Assembly (NCBI RefSeq): GCF_014204495.1
Contig: NZ_JACHLN010000003.1
Coordinates: 62,001-126,000 of the forward strand
DNA: 64,000 nucleotides
Source: Sphingomonas kyeonggiensis
GTDB taxonomy: Bacteria; Pseudomonadota; Alphaproteobacteria; Sphingomonadales; Sphingomonadaceae
Reading direction: 5' to 3'
The position numbers and the translations under genes are program-made. The notes under the pieces were generated by a model that had not been told where the DNA came from, ran no database searches, and worked only from the letters and a program-made list of their open reading frames with translations. Positions 26,226-35,107 of the stretch are shown here, piece after piece (the first letter of the stretch is position 1; each line of letters begins with the position of its first letter).

Positions 26226-28298
26226 ATGCGAGGTTCGATGCGGTTGCTGCTGGTGGGCGGGCTGCTGCTCGCGGGCACGAGCACGGCGGCGATGGCGCAG
26301 CAGCGCGCCGCGAAGGCGCCCGAGCTGGCGTACAGCCTGACCGAGGGCCAGAACCTCAACGCGTTCGTGCGCGACGGCAAGGTTGCGGCGCACCTGCTGC
26401 TGCGCAACGGCAGCGATCCGCGCATCCTCGTCGCTTTCCCCGCCGGCAACAGCGGCGTCGGCCTGTGGTTCCAGCCGCTTGCCCGTCCCGCCAGCTGGAA
26501 GCTCGACCAGGCCCCGCGCCCGGTGACCTTCGCCGACGCCAGGGGGCGCCCGCTCCACGGCATCGAGAGCATCGCGACGATCGACGCGCCCCGCCTCGCC
26601 CCCAAGCAGGCGGTACTCTCCAATGTCCGCTTCCTGCGCGACTATCAGTCGGTCAGCCGCTTCCCCGCCGAAGTGGCGGCACCGGTCCGCATCGAGGGCG
26701 ACCGCATCCTCTATGCCCGTGACCGGGTCGATGGCGCGCCGGGCTACAGCCTGGAAATCCAGGTGCTGCACGGCCGCATCGAGAAGGGCGAGATCGTCGC
26801 GGGCGCGAATGGACGCATCCAGTTGCGGATCGTGGCAGCGACCGGCGACACCCCGCTGACCGGCCTCAGCAAGGCCGAGCTGCTCAATACCCATTCAGCC
26901 GCCGATCCGGCAGCGCGCAACGCGCTCGCTTTCCTCAGCTACCGGGAGAAGTTCCTGGCCGGCTCGTGGCGCTTCGACACCTATTTCGGCCGCGACACGC
27001 TCATGTCGGTTCGCCTGCTGATGCCCGCGCTCAAGGGCGCTGCGGTGGAGGCGGGCCTGGGCGCGGTGCTCGCCCGGCTCGATCGCGACGGCGAGGTCGC
27101 GCATGAGGAGGGGCTCTCCGAATTCGCGCTGATCGACCATGCGCAGCACAAGCAACCGGGCGGTGCCGCTGCGACGCTCGATTATGGTATGGTCGATGAC
27201 GACTATATGCTCGGTCCCGTCTCCGCCGATTATCTGCTCGGTTCGGCGACCCGGGCGGCCGCGCGAACTTTCCTGGCCAGAACCGTACAGAGCGAAGCGA
27301 ATCCCGGCAGTTCCGCGTCGGCCGGAACCCTCCTGGTGCGCAACCTTCGCTACGTTATCGATCAAGTGCGTCCGTTTGCCGAGGATCCGCGCTGGAGCAA
27401 CCTCGTCGCGATCCACAAGGGCCGCCTGACCGGCCAGTGGCGCGACAGCGAGGAAGGCCTTGGCCGCGGCCGCTATCCCTATGACGTCAATGCGGTTTTT
27501 GTCCCCGCCGCGCTCGAGGCCGCCGACAAGCTGCTCCGCGCCGGGCTGCTCGATCGCTACCTGACCCCGGACGACCGCGCCGCGCTGGAGCGCGCCCATG
27601 CGATGGCGGCGACCTGGCGGAGCAAGGCCCCGAGCCTGTTCGCCGTCGAGACCCCCGGCCCCGAGGCCGCAGCCCAGGTCCGCGCCTATGCCGCCCGCGT
27701 CGGCGTCCCCGCCGCCCCGGCCCTCGTCGCGCTCAAGGGCCAGCCCCTGCGCTATCACGCGATCGCGCTCGACGATGACGGCAAGCCGGTGCCGATTATC
27801 AATTCGGATGAAGGCTTTAGCCTGTTGTTCGGCCATCCCGATCCGGCCGATCTCCAGGCCTATGTCGGCGCGCTGGCACGGCCGTTCCCGGCCGGGCTGA
27901 TGACCGATATCGGCCTGCTGGTGGCCAATCCTGCGCTGGCCGGCACCGAGGTCCAGGACCGCTTCACCCCGGCCGCCTATCACGGCGCGGTGGTCTGGTC
28001 GTGGCAACAGGCCCTGTTCGCCGCCGGCCTGGAGCGCCAGCTCGCCCGCACCGACCTGCCCCCCGCCACCCGCGCGGTGCTGAAGGACGCGCAGGCCAAG
28101 CTGTGGCGCGCGATCCAGGCCACCCGGGCGACGCAGAGCTCCGAGCTCTGGTCCTGGGCCTTCGAGAATGGCCGCTACAAGGTCGTCGCCTTCGGCGCCG
28201 GCAAGGCGGATGTCGACGAGTCCAACGCCGCCCAGCTGTGGAGCACGGTCTATCTCGCGGTCCAGCCGCCCAAGGCCGCCCCGGCGAAGAAGCGCTAA
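26226..28298 (+). CDS. exported six-hairpin glycosidase-like protein, function unknown
   Basis: About 690 residues. The ATG at 26226 is used because AGGAGAG lies just before it; the earlier ATG at 26205 precedes that site. A signal peptide ends near TAAMAQ. The first part (to about 210) looks like a beta-sandwich; the rest is helix-rich with WRFDTYFGRDTLMSVRLLMPAL, ALIDHAQHKQPG and GLGRGRYPYDVNAVFVPAAL, which resemble (alpha/alpha)6-barrel glycosidases such as debranching enzymes. The Asp and Glu in FGRDT and in HEEGLSEF could be part of an active site, but I cannot place it in a named GH family. It lies 92 bp behind the TonB receptor and may process the imported sugar in the periplasm. Confidence 0.8.
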   Translation: MRGSMRLLLVGGLLLAGTSTAAMAQQRAAKAPELAYSLTEGQNLNAFVRDGKVAAHLLLRNGSDPRILVAFPAGNSGVGLWFQPLARPASWKLDQAPRPVTFADARGRPLHGIESIATIDAPRLAPKQAVLSNVRFLRDYQSVSRFPAEVAAPVRIEGDRILYARDRVDGAPGYSLEIQVLHGRIEKGEIVAGANGRIQLRIVAATGDTPLTGLSKAELLNTHSAADPAARNALAFLSYREKFLAGSWRFDTYFGRDTLMSVRLLMPALKGAAVEAGLGAVLARLDRDGEVAHEEGLSEFALIDHAQHKQPGGAAATLDYGMVDDDYMLGPVSADYLLGSATRAAARTFLARTVQSEANPGSSASAGTLLVRNLRYVIDQVRPFAEDPRWSNLVAIHKGRLTGQWRDSEEGLGRGRYPYDVNAVFVPAALEAADKLLRAGLLDRYLTPDDRAALERAHAMAATWRSKAPSLFAVETPGPEAAAQVRAYAARVGVPAAPALVALKGQPLRYHAIALDDDGKPVPIINSDEGFSLLFGHPDPADLQAYVGALARPFPAGLMTDIGLLVANPALAGTEVQDRFTPAAYHGAVVWSWQQALFAAGLERQLARTDLPPATRAVLKDAQAKLWRAIQATRATQSSELWSWAFENGRYKVVAFGAGKADVDESNAAQLWSTVYLAVQPPKAAPAKKR

Positions 28299-28321
28299 CC
28301 CTACACCCCACCTCGGCCCGT

Positions 28322-28345
28322 CATCTCCACCTTCCCGGGGAGATG
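28322..28345. terminator. weak hairpin between convergent genes
   Basis: CATCTCC and GGAGATG form a 7-bp stem with a 10-base loop; TTTTT follows nine bases later on the plus strand. Possible terminator of the glycosidase-like gene. Confidence 0.35.
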
Positions 28346-28356
28346 GCGGGTGATTT

Positions 28357-29022
28357 TTAGGTAGCCGCCAGAAACGCAGTCACCGTCAGCCGCCCGGTCG
28401 CAGGATCGGCATCGAGCAGCGCCCCCGGTGAAATCGCGCCGCTATGGAGCAGCGCGCTGCGATAGATCACCGCGCGATTGAACCGCGCCTCGACATGCGC
28501 GATCCGCTCGAAAAGCGCCGTATCGCCAAAGGGATAGGCCGCTTCCGGCGGATCGGTGCGCAGCTCGGCGTTGAGCGTGGCGAGATAGCCGGCCGAGCGC
28601 GCCGCATCGATCGTCTCGAACCCGGTCGCCCGGTGGCGGAAGAATGCCGTGCCCTCGCCTTCCGACAGGTAATGGACCAGCGCGATCCGTCCGGGCTGTA
28701 CCGCATCGACATGCGGCAGCCGCTGCTCCCTGCCGAGCTCGGCGGGCGGCGTGGTCACCATCGAGAAGCTGGCGTCGAGCAGCTCGACGCTCGCAGCCCC
28801 CAGCACCTCGCGCAGCACCGGCGCCAGCCCCGGGCGCACCCGGGCGAAATAGTCGGCCGGCAGCGGGGCGCGAATGCCCGGATAGTGATGCCGGCCCGGC
28901 TCGAACCGCGCCGCCAGCGCGGCCGCGCGCAGCGCATCCGGATCAGGATGGAAACCGTCGACGATCGCGATCGGCTGGCCTTCGCTGCCGATCCGCCGCG
29001 CGACGATGTCCGGCTTGATCAC
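28357..29022 (-). CDS. DUF6445-like protein coupled to the halogenase
   Basis: The 221-residue product starts at a GTG that overlaps the TGA of the halogenase gene (GTGA), so the two are translated together. It has FHPDPDALRAAALAARFEPGRHHYPGIRAPLP near the N-terminus and LPHVDAVQPGRIALVHYLSEGEGTAFFRH in the middle. The HxD and the later His in NRAVIYRSALLHSGAI resemble the iron ligands of 2-oxoglutarate-dependent oxygenase-like double-stranded beta-helix proteins. I believe it matches the family named DUF6445, which commonly sits beside halogenase-like genes in sphingomonads, though I could not check this. No signal peptide is visible. The substrate is unknown. Confidence 0.75.
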   Translation of the reverse strand: MIKPDIVARRIGSEGQPIAIVDGFHPDPDALRAAALAARFEPGRHHYPGIRAPLPADYFARVRPGLAPVLREVLGAASVELLDASFSMVTTPPAELGREQRLPHVDAVQPGRIALVHYLSEGEGTAFFRHRATGFETIDAARSAGYLATLNAELRTDPPEAAYPFGDTALFERIAHVEARFNRAVIYRSALLHSGAISPGALLDADPATGRLTVTAFLAAT

Positions 29023-30533
29023 CCGCCCATCGCCGCCGCGAGCGCCGCGTCGTGCAGCGGCAGCGTCGGCGCGGCGCGCTGGATCACTTCGGCGACCTGG
29101 CGGACCTGCGCGCTGTTCGCGGCGCTGTCGAGCACGTCGGCGAGCGGGTTATAGTCCTCCGCCACAATCTCCTGCCCGTTGAGCACCGCCAGCCAGCTCG
29201 CGTCGCGGAACAGCTCCTCGGGCCCGAGCATCAGCCGCCCGGAGCGACGATATTGCTCCTCGCGCGCCACCAAAGTCTCGGGCAGCGCCATCTCGCGCCG
29301 CTCGACCCAGAACGGATCGGTCCGGCCGGGATTGGCGTGGTAGTGGAGGATCAGGAAGTCCTTGATATTGTCCATGTCGGCATTGAGGAGCGCGTTGTAC
29401 CGCTCGGCCAGCGCCGGATCCATGTCGCGGTCCGGGAACAGCGTCAGCAGCTTGGCGATGCCGCTCTGGATCAGGTGGATCGAGGTGGACTCCAAAGGTT
29501 CGAGGAAGCCCGAGGACAGCCCGAGCGCCACGACATTGCCGATCCAGGCCTTGCGCCGCGTGCCCGCCTTGAAGCGCAGCGTGCGCGGCTCGGCCAGCGC
29601 CTCCCCGTCCAGGTTCGCCATCAGCATGGCGGTCGCCTCGTCCTCGCTCATGAAGCCGCTGGCGAAGACATGGCCGTTGCCGATCCGGTGCTGGAGCGGA
29701 ATGCGCCACTGCCAGCCCGCCGGGCGCGCGGTGGAGCGGGTGAAGGGCGTGGTGTGCTCCGTGCGTTCGCAGGGCACCGCCACCGCGCGGTCGCAGGGCA
29801 GCCAGTGCGACCAGTCCTCGAACCCGCCGCCCATCGTCCCGTCGATCAGCAGCGCGCGGAAGCCCGAGCAATCGATGAACAGGTCGCCCTCGATCCGCTC
29901 GCCCCGTTCCGTCGTCAGCGCAGCGACCATGCCGCTCTCGCCGTCGCGCTCGACCTCCCGGAGCTTGCCCTCGATCCGGGTGACCCCTGCGGCCTCGGCA
30001 ATGCCGCGCAGGTGCCGGGCATAGAGGCTGGCATCGAAATGATAGGCATAGCCGAGCGTCGACAGGATCGAGCGGGCGTCGCCCGTCGGCATAGCGAAGC
30101 GCCCCTGCCCGGCCAGCTCGGTCGCCAGCGAGAAGGCGGAGAGCGGCAGGTCCAGCCCCTCGGCTCGCGCCTTCATCCAGCGATGGTGGAAGGCAACGCC
30201 CGGGAAGCGCACCCCATAGTCGCCGAACGGGTGGAAATAGCGATGCCCCGGCCGCACCCAGTCGACGAACTCGATGCCGAGCTTGAAGCTCGCCTTGGTC
30301 TCGCGGAGGAACGCCGCCTCGTCGAGCCCGATCAGCTGGTTGAACCAGTGGATCGTCGGGATCGTCGCTTCCCCGACGCCGACCGTGCCGATCTCCTCGG
30401 ACTCCAACAGGGTGATATCCAGCGTCTGGCCGAACTGGCGCGCCAGCGCCGTCGCGGTCATCCAGCCAGCCGTTCCACCACCCAGGATAACGACGGAACG
30501 CACACGCCGCGAAGGGGTATCGGACAGGCTCAT
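29019..30533 (-). CDS. flavin-dependent tryptophan-halogenase-family protein
   Basis: The 504-residue protein has the FAD-binding motif GGGTAGWMTATALA near residue 18, the halogenase signature GWQWRIPLQ (WxWxIP) near residue 275, and Lys80/Lys84 in ETKASFKLGIEF, the region of the catalytic lysine. GLSSGFLEPLESTSIHLIQSG is also typical. It should use reduced flavin, oxygen and a halide to halogenate an aromatic substrate, most likely an indole or tryptophan, but no biosynthetic cluster is nearby. Many such proteins in sphingomonads and caulobacters lie in TonB-receptor/glycan regions and have no proven substrate. A flavin reductase is not seen in the window. Confidence 0.9.
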   Translation of the reverse strand: MSLSDTPSRRVRSVVILGGGTAGWMTATALARQFGQTLDITLLESEEIGTVGVGEATIPTIHWFNQLIGLDEAAFLRETKASFKLGIEFVDWVRPGHRYFHPFGDYGVRFPGVAFHHRWMKARAEGLDLPLSAFSLATELAGQGRFAMPTGDARSILSTLGYAYHFDASLYARHLRGIAEAAGVTRIEGKLREVERDGESGMVAALTTERGERIEGDLFIDCSGFRALLIDGTMGGGFEDWSHWLPCDRAVAVPCERTEHTTPFTRSTARPAGWQWRIPLQHRIGNGHVFASGFMSEDEATAMLMANLDGEALAEPRTLRFKAGTRRKAWIGNVVALGLSSGFLEPLESTSIHLIQSGIAKLLTLFPDRDMDPALAERYNALLNADMDNIKDFLILHYHANPGRTDPFWVERREMALPETLVAREEQYRRSGRLMLGPEELFRDASWLAVLNGQEIVAEDYNPLADVLDSAANSAQVRQVAEVIQRAAPTLPLHDAALAAAMGG

Positions 30534-30546
30534 GGAATCGATTTCT

Positions 30547-30566
30547 CACTCGTAGTTTCACGAGTG
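30547..30566. promoter_or_regulatory. inverted repeat just upstream of the halogenase start
   Basis: CACTCGT-N6-ACGAGTG, a perfect 7-bp palindrome, ends 13 bp before the halogenase ATG. It may be an operator or a leader hairpin that affects ribosome entry. Bases 30567-30639 hold nothing recognisable. Confidence 0.4.
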
Positions 30567-30639
30567 TTTAGCCGAGCGATTTCCTGCTGACGACCTCGGA
30601 TTTCGATGTTGCACGCGCCACCTCGCCGGGCACCCTGGG

Positions 30640-32100
30640 CTAGGGATGCGTCGCGGCGGAGGCGGTAACCGCCTGGCGCCAGCGCGCCATCAATTGCCCG
30701 CGATCGGCGCCGGCGATGCCCGGCTCGAAGCGGTCCTGATCCACGATGGCCCAGGCATTGCCACCCAGCTTCCCGGCAGCCAGCTGCGCCACCCCGCGCG
30801 CGCCCAGCTCGAGCTGGCGCGGCCGCAGGACCGGACGGTCGATAACGTCGGCGAGGATCTGGACGAGCAGGTCGTTGGCCGCAGCACCTCCATCGACCGA
30901 CAGGGTATCGAGCGGCGCGCCGAGATCGGCGTCCATCGCGAAGACGATATCGGCGATCTGCAGCGCGATGCCTTCGAGCACCGCGCGCGCGACATGGGCC
31001 GGGCTGGTGCCGAGCGACATGCCACTGAGCAGCCCTCGCGCCTCGGAGCGCCAGTGCGGCGCACCGAGCCCCGCCAGCGCGGGCACGAAGGTCACGCCCT
31101 GGCTGTCGGGTACTTCGGCGGCGAGGCGGGTCAGTTCGCCCTCGTCACGCAGGTTGAGCAGGCGCACGGCAAAGGCCGCGGCGTGGCCCGATACCGCGAC
31201 ATTGCCCTCCAGCGCGTGGAAGACGTCATGCCCGCGCGCCCAGGCGATCGTGCTCCACAGCCCATGCGAGGAGGTCACGCGCGCCGGCGTCACCGCCATC
31301 AGCGAGGATCCGGTGCCGCAGGTGACCTTGGCCTGGCCGGGCGCCGCAAAGCCATGGCCGAGCAGGGCCGCGTGCGAATCGCCGAGCAGCACTTCGATCG
31401 GCAGGCCCGAGGGCACGCCGCTCGCCGCGGTGAGGCCGAACTGGGCGTCGGACGGGCGGATCGTCGGCAGCACCAGCCGGGGCACGCCGAACAGCGCAAG
31501 CATCGCGCGGTCCCAATCAAGCGCGTCGAGCGACATCAGCTGGGTGCGCGAGGCGTTGCTGACATCGGTCGCGTGCTGGGCGCCGTTCGTGAGCTTCCAC
31601 AACAGCCAGCTGTCGATCGTGCCCGCACGGAGCAGCCCCGCCTCCGCCTTGGCGCGGGCGCCCGGCGTCTCGTCGAGCAGCCAGGCGAGCTTGGTGCTGG
31701 GCGCCAGCGGATCGATGCCGAGCCCGGTCGCTGCAATGATCTCCTGCGCATGCGGCATCAGCGCGGTGCAGCGATCGGCGGTGCGGCGGCATTGCCAGCT
31801 GATCGCGGGCGCGACAGCCTCGCCGCTCTCGGCGTCCCACAGCACGATCGTCTCGCGCTGGTTGGCGATGGCGAGCGAAGCGACTTCGGCGCCGGGCGTG
31901 GTCGCGATGACTTCGCCGATCGCGCCGGCGACGCTGCCCCAGATCGCCTCGGCCGATTGCTCGGCCCAGCCGGGACGCGGATGGACCACGCCCAGCGGAT
32001 GCGAGGCGCGGCCGAGCACTTCGCCGGTATCCGCCGCGAACAGCAGCGCCTTGGTGTTGGTCGTGCCCTGGTCGACCGCCAGGATCGCCGGGCGCGCCAT
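30640..32100 (-). CDS. FGGY-family carbohydrate kinase, probable D-apulose kinase
   Basis: The 486-residue protein begins at an ATG that shares its A with the stop of the transketolase C-half gene (TGATG). FGGY features are clear: N-terminal phosphate-1 motif AVDQGTTNTKALLF, ANQRETIVLWD, and the C-terminal FGGY signature region with GAPLDTLSVDGGAAANDLLVQILAD. It should phosphorylate a ketose or polyol with ATP in the cytosol. Known members include glycerol, xylulose, erythritol and D-apulose kinases. Coupling to a split transketolase and closeness to an isomerase and GH140 genes favours D-apulose kinase of the apiose pathway, where isomerase, FGGY kinase and a two-subunit transketolase act in order. 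Glycerol or erythritol kinase remain possible. Confidence 0.78.
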   Translation of the reverse strand: MARPAILAVDQGTTNTKALLFAADTGEVLGRASHPLGVVHPRPGWAEQSAEAIWGSVAGAIGEVIATTPGAEVASLAIANQRETIVLWDAESGEAVAPAISWQCRRTADRCTALMPHAQEIIAATGLGIDPLAPSTKLAWLLDETPGARAKAEAGLLRAGTIDSWLLWKLTNGAQHATDVSNASRTQLMSLDALDWDRAMLALFGVPRLVLPTIRPSDAQFGLTAASGVPSGLPIEVLLGDSHAALLGHGFAAPGQAKVTCGTGSSLMAVTPARVTSSHGLWSTIAWARGHDVFHALEGNVAVSGHAAAFAVRLLNLRDEGELTRLAAEVPDSQGVTFVPALAGLGAPHWRSEARGLLSGMSLGTSPAHVARAVLEGIALQIADIVFAMDADLGAPLDTLSVDGGAAANDLLVQILADVIDRPVLRPRQLELGARGVAQLAAGKLGGNAWAIVDQDRFEPGIAGADRGQLMARWRQAVTASAATHP

Positions 32101-33053
32101 CAGCTGCGCTTCTCGATCAGCTCGCGCGCCGCGGCGGCGATACCTGCCGGGGTGAGCCCGTGCCGCTCGAACAGCCATTCGGCCGAGCCGGTCTCCAGGA
32201 AGCCGGGGAACCCCAGAACGCGCATCGGAACCGGCCTCTCCTCCACCACGACTTCGGCCACGGCGCCACCCAGGCCACCACGCACGACATGTTCTTCGGC
32301 GGTGACGATAGCACCCGTGCCGGCTGCGGCAACGATCGCCTCGCGGTCGATCGGCGAGACCGTCGCCATGTTGAGCACGCGGGCGGATATGCCTTCCGCC
32401 GCCAGCGCCTCGGCGGCATCGAGTGCGCGGTGGACCAGCGTGCCGCAGGCGATGATCGCGACATCGCTGCCGTCGCGCAGGATCTCGGCCTTGCCGGCCT
32501 CGAAGCGCGCGCCTTCCGGACGGGCCAGCGCCGGCACCGCCATGCGGCTCACCCGGATGAAGACCGGGCCGTCATAACCGGCGGCCCAGCGGATCGCCTC
32601 GGCGGTTTCCCAGGGATCGGACGGCACGATCACCGTCAGTCCCTTCATCGCGCGCAGCCAGGCCAGGTCCTCGATGCTGTGATGCGTCGCACCAAGCTCG
32701 CCATAGGCGACGCCGCTGGAGATGCCGCACAGCTTCACATTGACGTTGCTGTACGCGATGTCCGCCTTGATCTGCTCGAGCGCGCGTCCGGTCAGGAAGC
32801 ACGAAGCGCCGCTGACGAACGGCACCTTGCCGCCATTGGCCAGGCCGGCACCGACGCCGACCATGTTCTGCTCGGCGATGCCGACATTGACCAGCCGCTC
32901 GGGAAACTGGTCACGAAACCTGTTGAGCTTCGACGAGCCGACCGAGTCATTGACCACCGCGACGATCCGGGGATCTTCAGCAGCCAAAGCCTCCAAAGTC
33001 TCGACATAGGCATTCCGGCAATCAAAGCCCTTGCCCTGCGGTGCGGCGCTCAT
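32100..33053 (-). CDS. split transketolase, C-terminal half, copy 1 (probable apulose-4-phosphate transketolase subunit)
   Basis: The 317-residue protein holds the pyrimidine-binding and C-terminal domains of transketolase: NDSVGSSKLNRFRDQFPERLVNVGIAEQNMVGVGAGLA includes the thiamine-activating Glu in GIAEQN, and IVPSDPWETAEAI and VTAEEHVVRGGLGGAVAE mark the later domains. It needs the N-terminal half encoded directly upstream (4-bp ATGA overlap). In the known apiose pathway a two-subunit transketolase converts apulose 4-phosphate and glyceraldehyde 3-phosphate to dihydroxyacetone phosphate and xylulose 5-phosphate. A close paralogue lies at 44370-45323. The longer open frame upstream is a shadow of the N-half gene. 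Confidence 0.85.
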   Translation of the reverse strand: MSAAPQGKGFDCRNAYVETLEALAAEDPRIVAVVNDSVGSSKLNRFRDQFPERLVNVGIAEQNMVGVGAGLANGGKVPFVSGASCFLTGRALEQIKADIAYSNVNVKLCGISSGVAYGELGATHHSIEDLAWLRAMKGLTVIVPSDPWETAEAIRWAAGYDGPVFIRVSRMAVPALARPEGARFEAGKAEILRDGSDVAIIACGTLVHRALDAAEALAAEGISARVLNMATVSPIDREAIVAAAGTGAIVTAEEHVVRGGLGGAVAEVVVEERPVPMRVLGFPGFLETGSAEWLFERHGLTPAGIAAAARELIEKRS

Positions 33054-33910
33054 GCGGCAAGCTCCGCGTCGAGTTCGGCGAAAGCCTGGGCCAGCTGCGC
33101 GTCGCTGGGCGTGCCGTGATGCCAGCCCGCCTGATTTTCCATATAGCTCACGCCGCGTCCCTTGATCGTATGCGCGATGATGCAAAGCGGCTTGCCGTTG
33201 GCGCCGCGCGGTGTGGAGAGCAGTTCGAGCAGGGCCGCGGGATCATGACCGTCGACATCCGCGACTTCCCAGCCAAAGGCCGCCCATTTGTCGGCGAGCG
33301 GCTCGAGCGAATTGGTGTCCTCGGTCGGTGCGCCCTGCTGCAGCCGGTTGCGATCGATGATGACCGTCAGGTTGCCGAGCTTGCGGTGGCCGGCGAACAT
33401 CGCCGCTTCCCACATGCTGCCTTCCTGCAGCTCGCCGTCGCCGGTGAGCGCAAAGACCCGGAAGTCCGCCGCGTCAATCTGCCCGGCCACCGCCATGCCG
33501 ACCGCGACGGGCAGGCCATGCCCGAGCGGGCCGGTATTGGTCTCGACGCCCGGCAGGTAATTGCGGTTCGGGTGGCCGTTCAGCCGCGAGCCCGGCTGGA
33601 GATAGGTCTCCAGATCGGCGACCGGAAAATAGCCCGCACCGGCCAGCGCCGAATAGAAGGCGCCGGTGCAGTGGCCCTTGCTCATCACGAAGCGATCGCG
33701 CGTCGGGTCCTGCGGATTGGCGGGATCGAAGCGCAGCACGGCGGAATAAAGCGTCGCCAGGATATCCGCGCACGACATGTCACCGCCCGGATGCCCCTGC
33801 TTCGCGCGGTGCGCCATCGTCAGCGCCTGGCGCCGTATCCAGTCCGCCCGGCGGCGGATGTCCGCCACCCGCGCATCGACGAATTCCTCGGTTGCTACTG
33901 CCTTACCCAT
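33050..33910 (-). CDS. split transketolase, N-terminal half, copy 1
   Basis: The 286-residue protein has the thiamine-diphosphate/metal site GDGELQEGSMWEAAMFAGHRKL with NLTVIIDRNRLQQG, plus KQGHPGGDMSCADILATLY and KGHCTGAFYSAL. These are standard for the N-half of transketolase. It forms the active enzyme with the C-half encoded downstream. The start at 33910 faces a 172-bp region with DeoR-type palindromes, so expression is probably controlled by the divergent DeoR protein. A close paralogue is at 45320-46198. Confidence 0.88.
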   Translation of the reverse strand: MGKAVATEEFVDARVADIRRRADWIRRQALTMAHRAKQGHPGGDMSCADILATLYSAVLRFDPANPQDPTRDRFVMSKGHCTGAFYSALAGAGYFPVADLETYLQPGSRLNGHPNRNYLPGVETNTGPLGHGLPVAVGMAVAGQIDAADFRVFALTGDGELQEGSMWEAAMFAGHRKLGNLTVIIDRNRLQQGAPTEDTNSLEPLADKWAAFGWEVADVDGHDPAALLELLSTPRGANGKPLCIIAHTIKGRGVSYMENQAGWHHGTPSDAQLAQAFAELDAELAA

Positions 33911-33956
33911 GGCCGGGCCTTAACCGAGGACCGATGGGAACGGCAACCGACTTCTT

Positions 33957-34011
33957 ACGATTATTTTCGTTTACCTCCATTTCACAACGAATATCGGTTC
34001 GTTCGTTGACA
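33957..34011. promoter_or_regulatory. candidate DeoR-type operators and promoter between tkt and deoR
   Basis: ACGA-N6-TCGT (33957-33970) and AACGAA-N6-TTCGTT (33986-34003) are inverted repeats with TTCGTT-type half sites, similar to operators of GlpR-like DeoR repressors. TTGACA at 34006-34011 could be the -35 box for the rightward promoter. The region lies between divergent transketolase and DeoR genes. Confidence 0.45.
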
Positions 34012-34082
34012 CTTCGCTGCGTTACCGCTTAGCGTTGCGCAAAATCCGGCAATCAGAGCTGCGATACGGAAGAGGATGGGCT

Positions 34083-34235
34083 GTGCGGCGTTTCGGCATG
34101 GAAAATGGTGAGCAGGCCGGCCCGCGTCATGTCCTTGCCTCAACCCCGGAAGTGCGCCGCATCTATGCCGCACGCGCCCGCATGCTAGAGCCACTGCAGC
34201 TCCGCATCGCACGCGGGGATTGGAGACAGGCATGA
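34083..34235 (+). CDS. possible 50-residue small protein coupled to the DeoR gene
   Basis: A GTG-started frame preceded by AGAGGA at six bases reads RRFGMENGEQAGPRHVLAS and ends in RIARGDWRQA. Its TGA overlaps the ATG of the DeoR gene (ATGA). The strong ribosome site and coupling favour real translation; no family is recognised and it may be only a leader that sets DeoR translation. No membrane segment or signal is visible. Confidence 0.4.
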   Translation: MRRFGMENGEQAGPRHVLASTPEVRRIYAARARMLEPLQLRIARGDWRQA

Positions 34236-35020
34236 ACACTCGAACCGGAACGCCCGGGCTGCTTGGCGAAGCCCGCCGGATGAAGATCCTGGAATGGATG
34301 CAGGAAGAAGGCGCCGCCCGCGTCCGCACACTTGCTGATGCCTTTGGGGTATCCGAAGTGACGGTACGCCAGGACCTGGAGAAGCTCGAAGCGGAAGGCC
34401 ATGTCGTGCGCGAGCATGGCGGCGCGTTCCTCAAGTCGGTGACCCAGCAGGTGCGCGCAATGGCGCTGCACCACATGGTCCATATGGAAGCGAAGCGCCG
34501 GATCGGCCGGGCGGCCGCCGCGCTGGTGCAGGATGGTGAGACGATCATCCTCGATTCCGGATCAACCACCACCGAGATCTCGTCCCATCTTGCTACCCGC
34601 AGCGGGCTGACGGTGATCACCAACGCGCTCAACATCGCGCTGGCGCTCGGCGGCCTGCCGGGGTTCGACGTCCATATGCCGGGCGGCCATTTCAAGGCAC
34701 CGACCCTGTCGCTCAGCGGCGAGCGCTCGGGCGACTATTTCCGTGGGCTGTTCGCGCAGAAGCTGTTCCTGGCGACGGCGGCGGTGTCGCTCGATGCGGG
34801 CCTCACCTTCCCGTCGCTTTCGGACATCACGGTGAAGCGCGCGATGATCGAATCCGCGGCCGAGGTGATCCTGGTCGCCGACAGCAGCAAGATCGGGCAG
34901 CGCTCCTTCTCGTCGCTCGGCGGCATCGAGCTGATCCACACGCTGGTGACCGACGACGGCATCCGCGACGAGGACCGTGCGGGCTTCGAGGCCGCCGGGG
35001 TGAAGGTACTCATCGCCTGA
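34232..35020 (+). CDS. DeoR-family transcriptional regulator
   Basis: A 262-residue repressor with the DeoR helix-turn-helix VRTLADAFGVSEVTVRQDLEKLEAEG (about residues 31-56) and the C-terminal sugar-phosphate sensor domain with ILDSGSTTTEISSHLA, VITNALNIALAL, MPGGHF and ADSSKIGQRSFSSLG. I chose the ATG at 34232 (GGAGA at six bases); a TTG 12 bases earlier is in frame but less likely. DeoR proteins of this type sense phosphorylated sugars. It lies divergent from the split transketolase/FGGY kinase operon and before the isomerase gene, so it probably represses both until an apulose phosphate or related intermediate appears (inference). Confidence 0.92.
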   Translation: MNTRTGTPGLLGEARRMKILEWMQEEGAARVRTLADAFGVSEVTVRQDLEKLEAEGHVVREHGGAFLKSVTQQVRAMALHHMVHMEAKRRIGRAAAALVQDGETIILDSGSTTTEISSHLATRSGLTVITNALNIALALGGLPGFDVHMPGGHFKAPTLSLSGERSGDYFRGLFAQKLFLATAAVSLDAGLTFPSLSDITVKRAMIESAAEVILVADSSKIGQRSFSSLGGIELIHTLVTDDGIRDEDRAGFEAAGVKVLIA

Positions 35021-35107
35021 CCGGCAGGCGCACGGCCAGGCGCGAAAACGCGACGGCCCCATGATTTCACGCCCGGCACGAAGCCGGGCGGCACTTCGAG
35101 AGGACTG

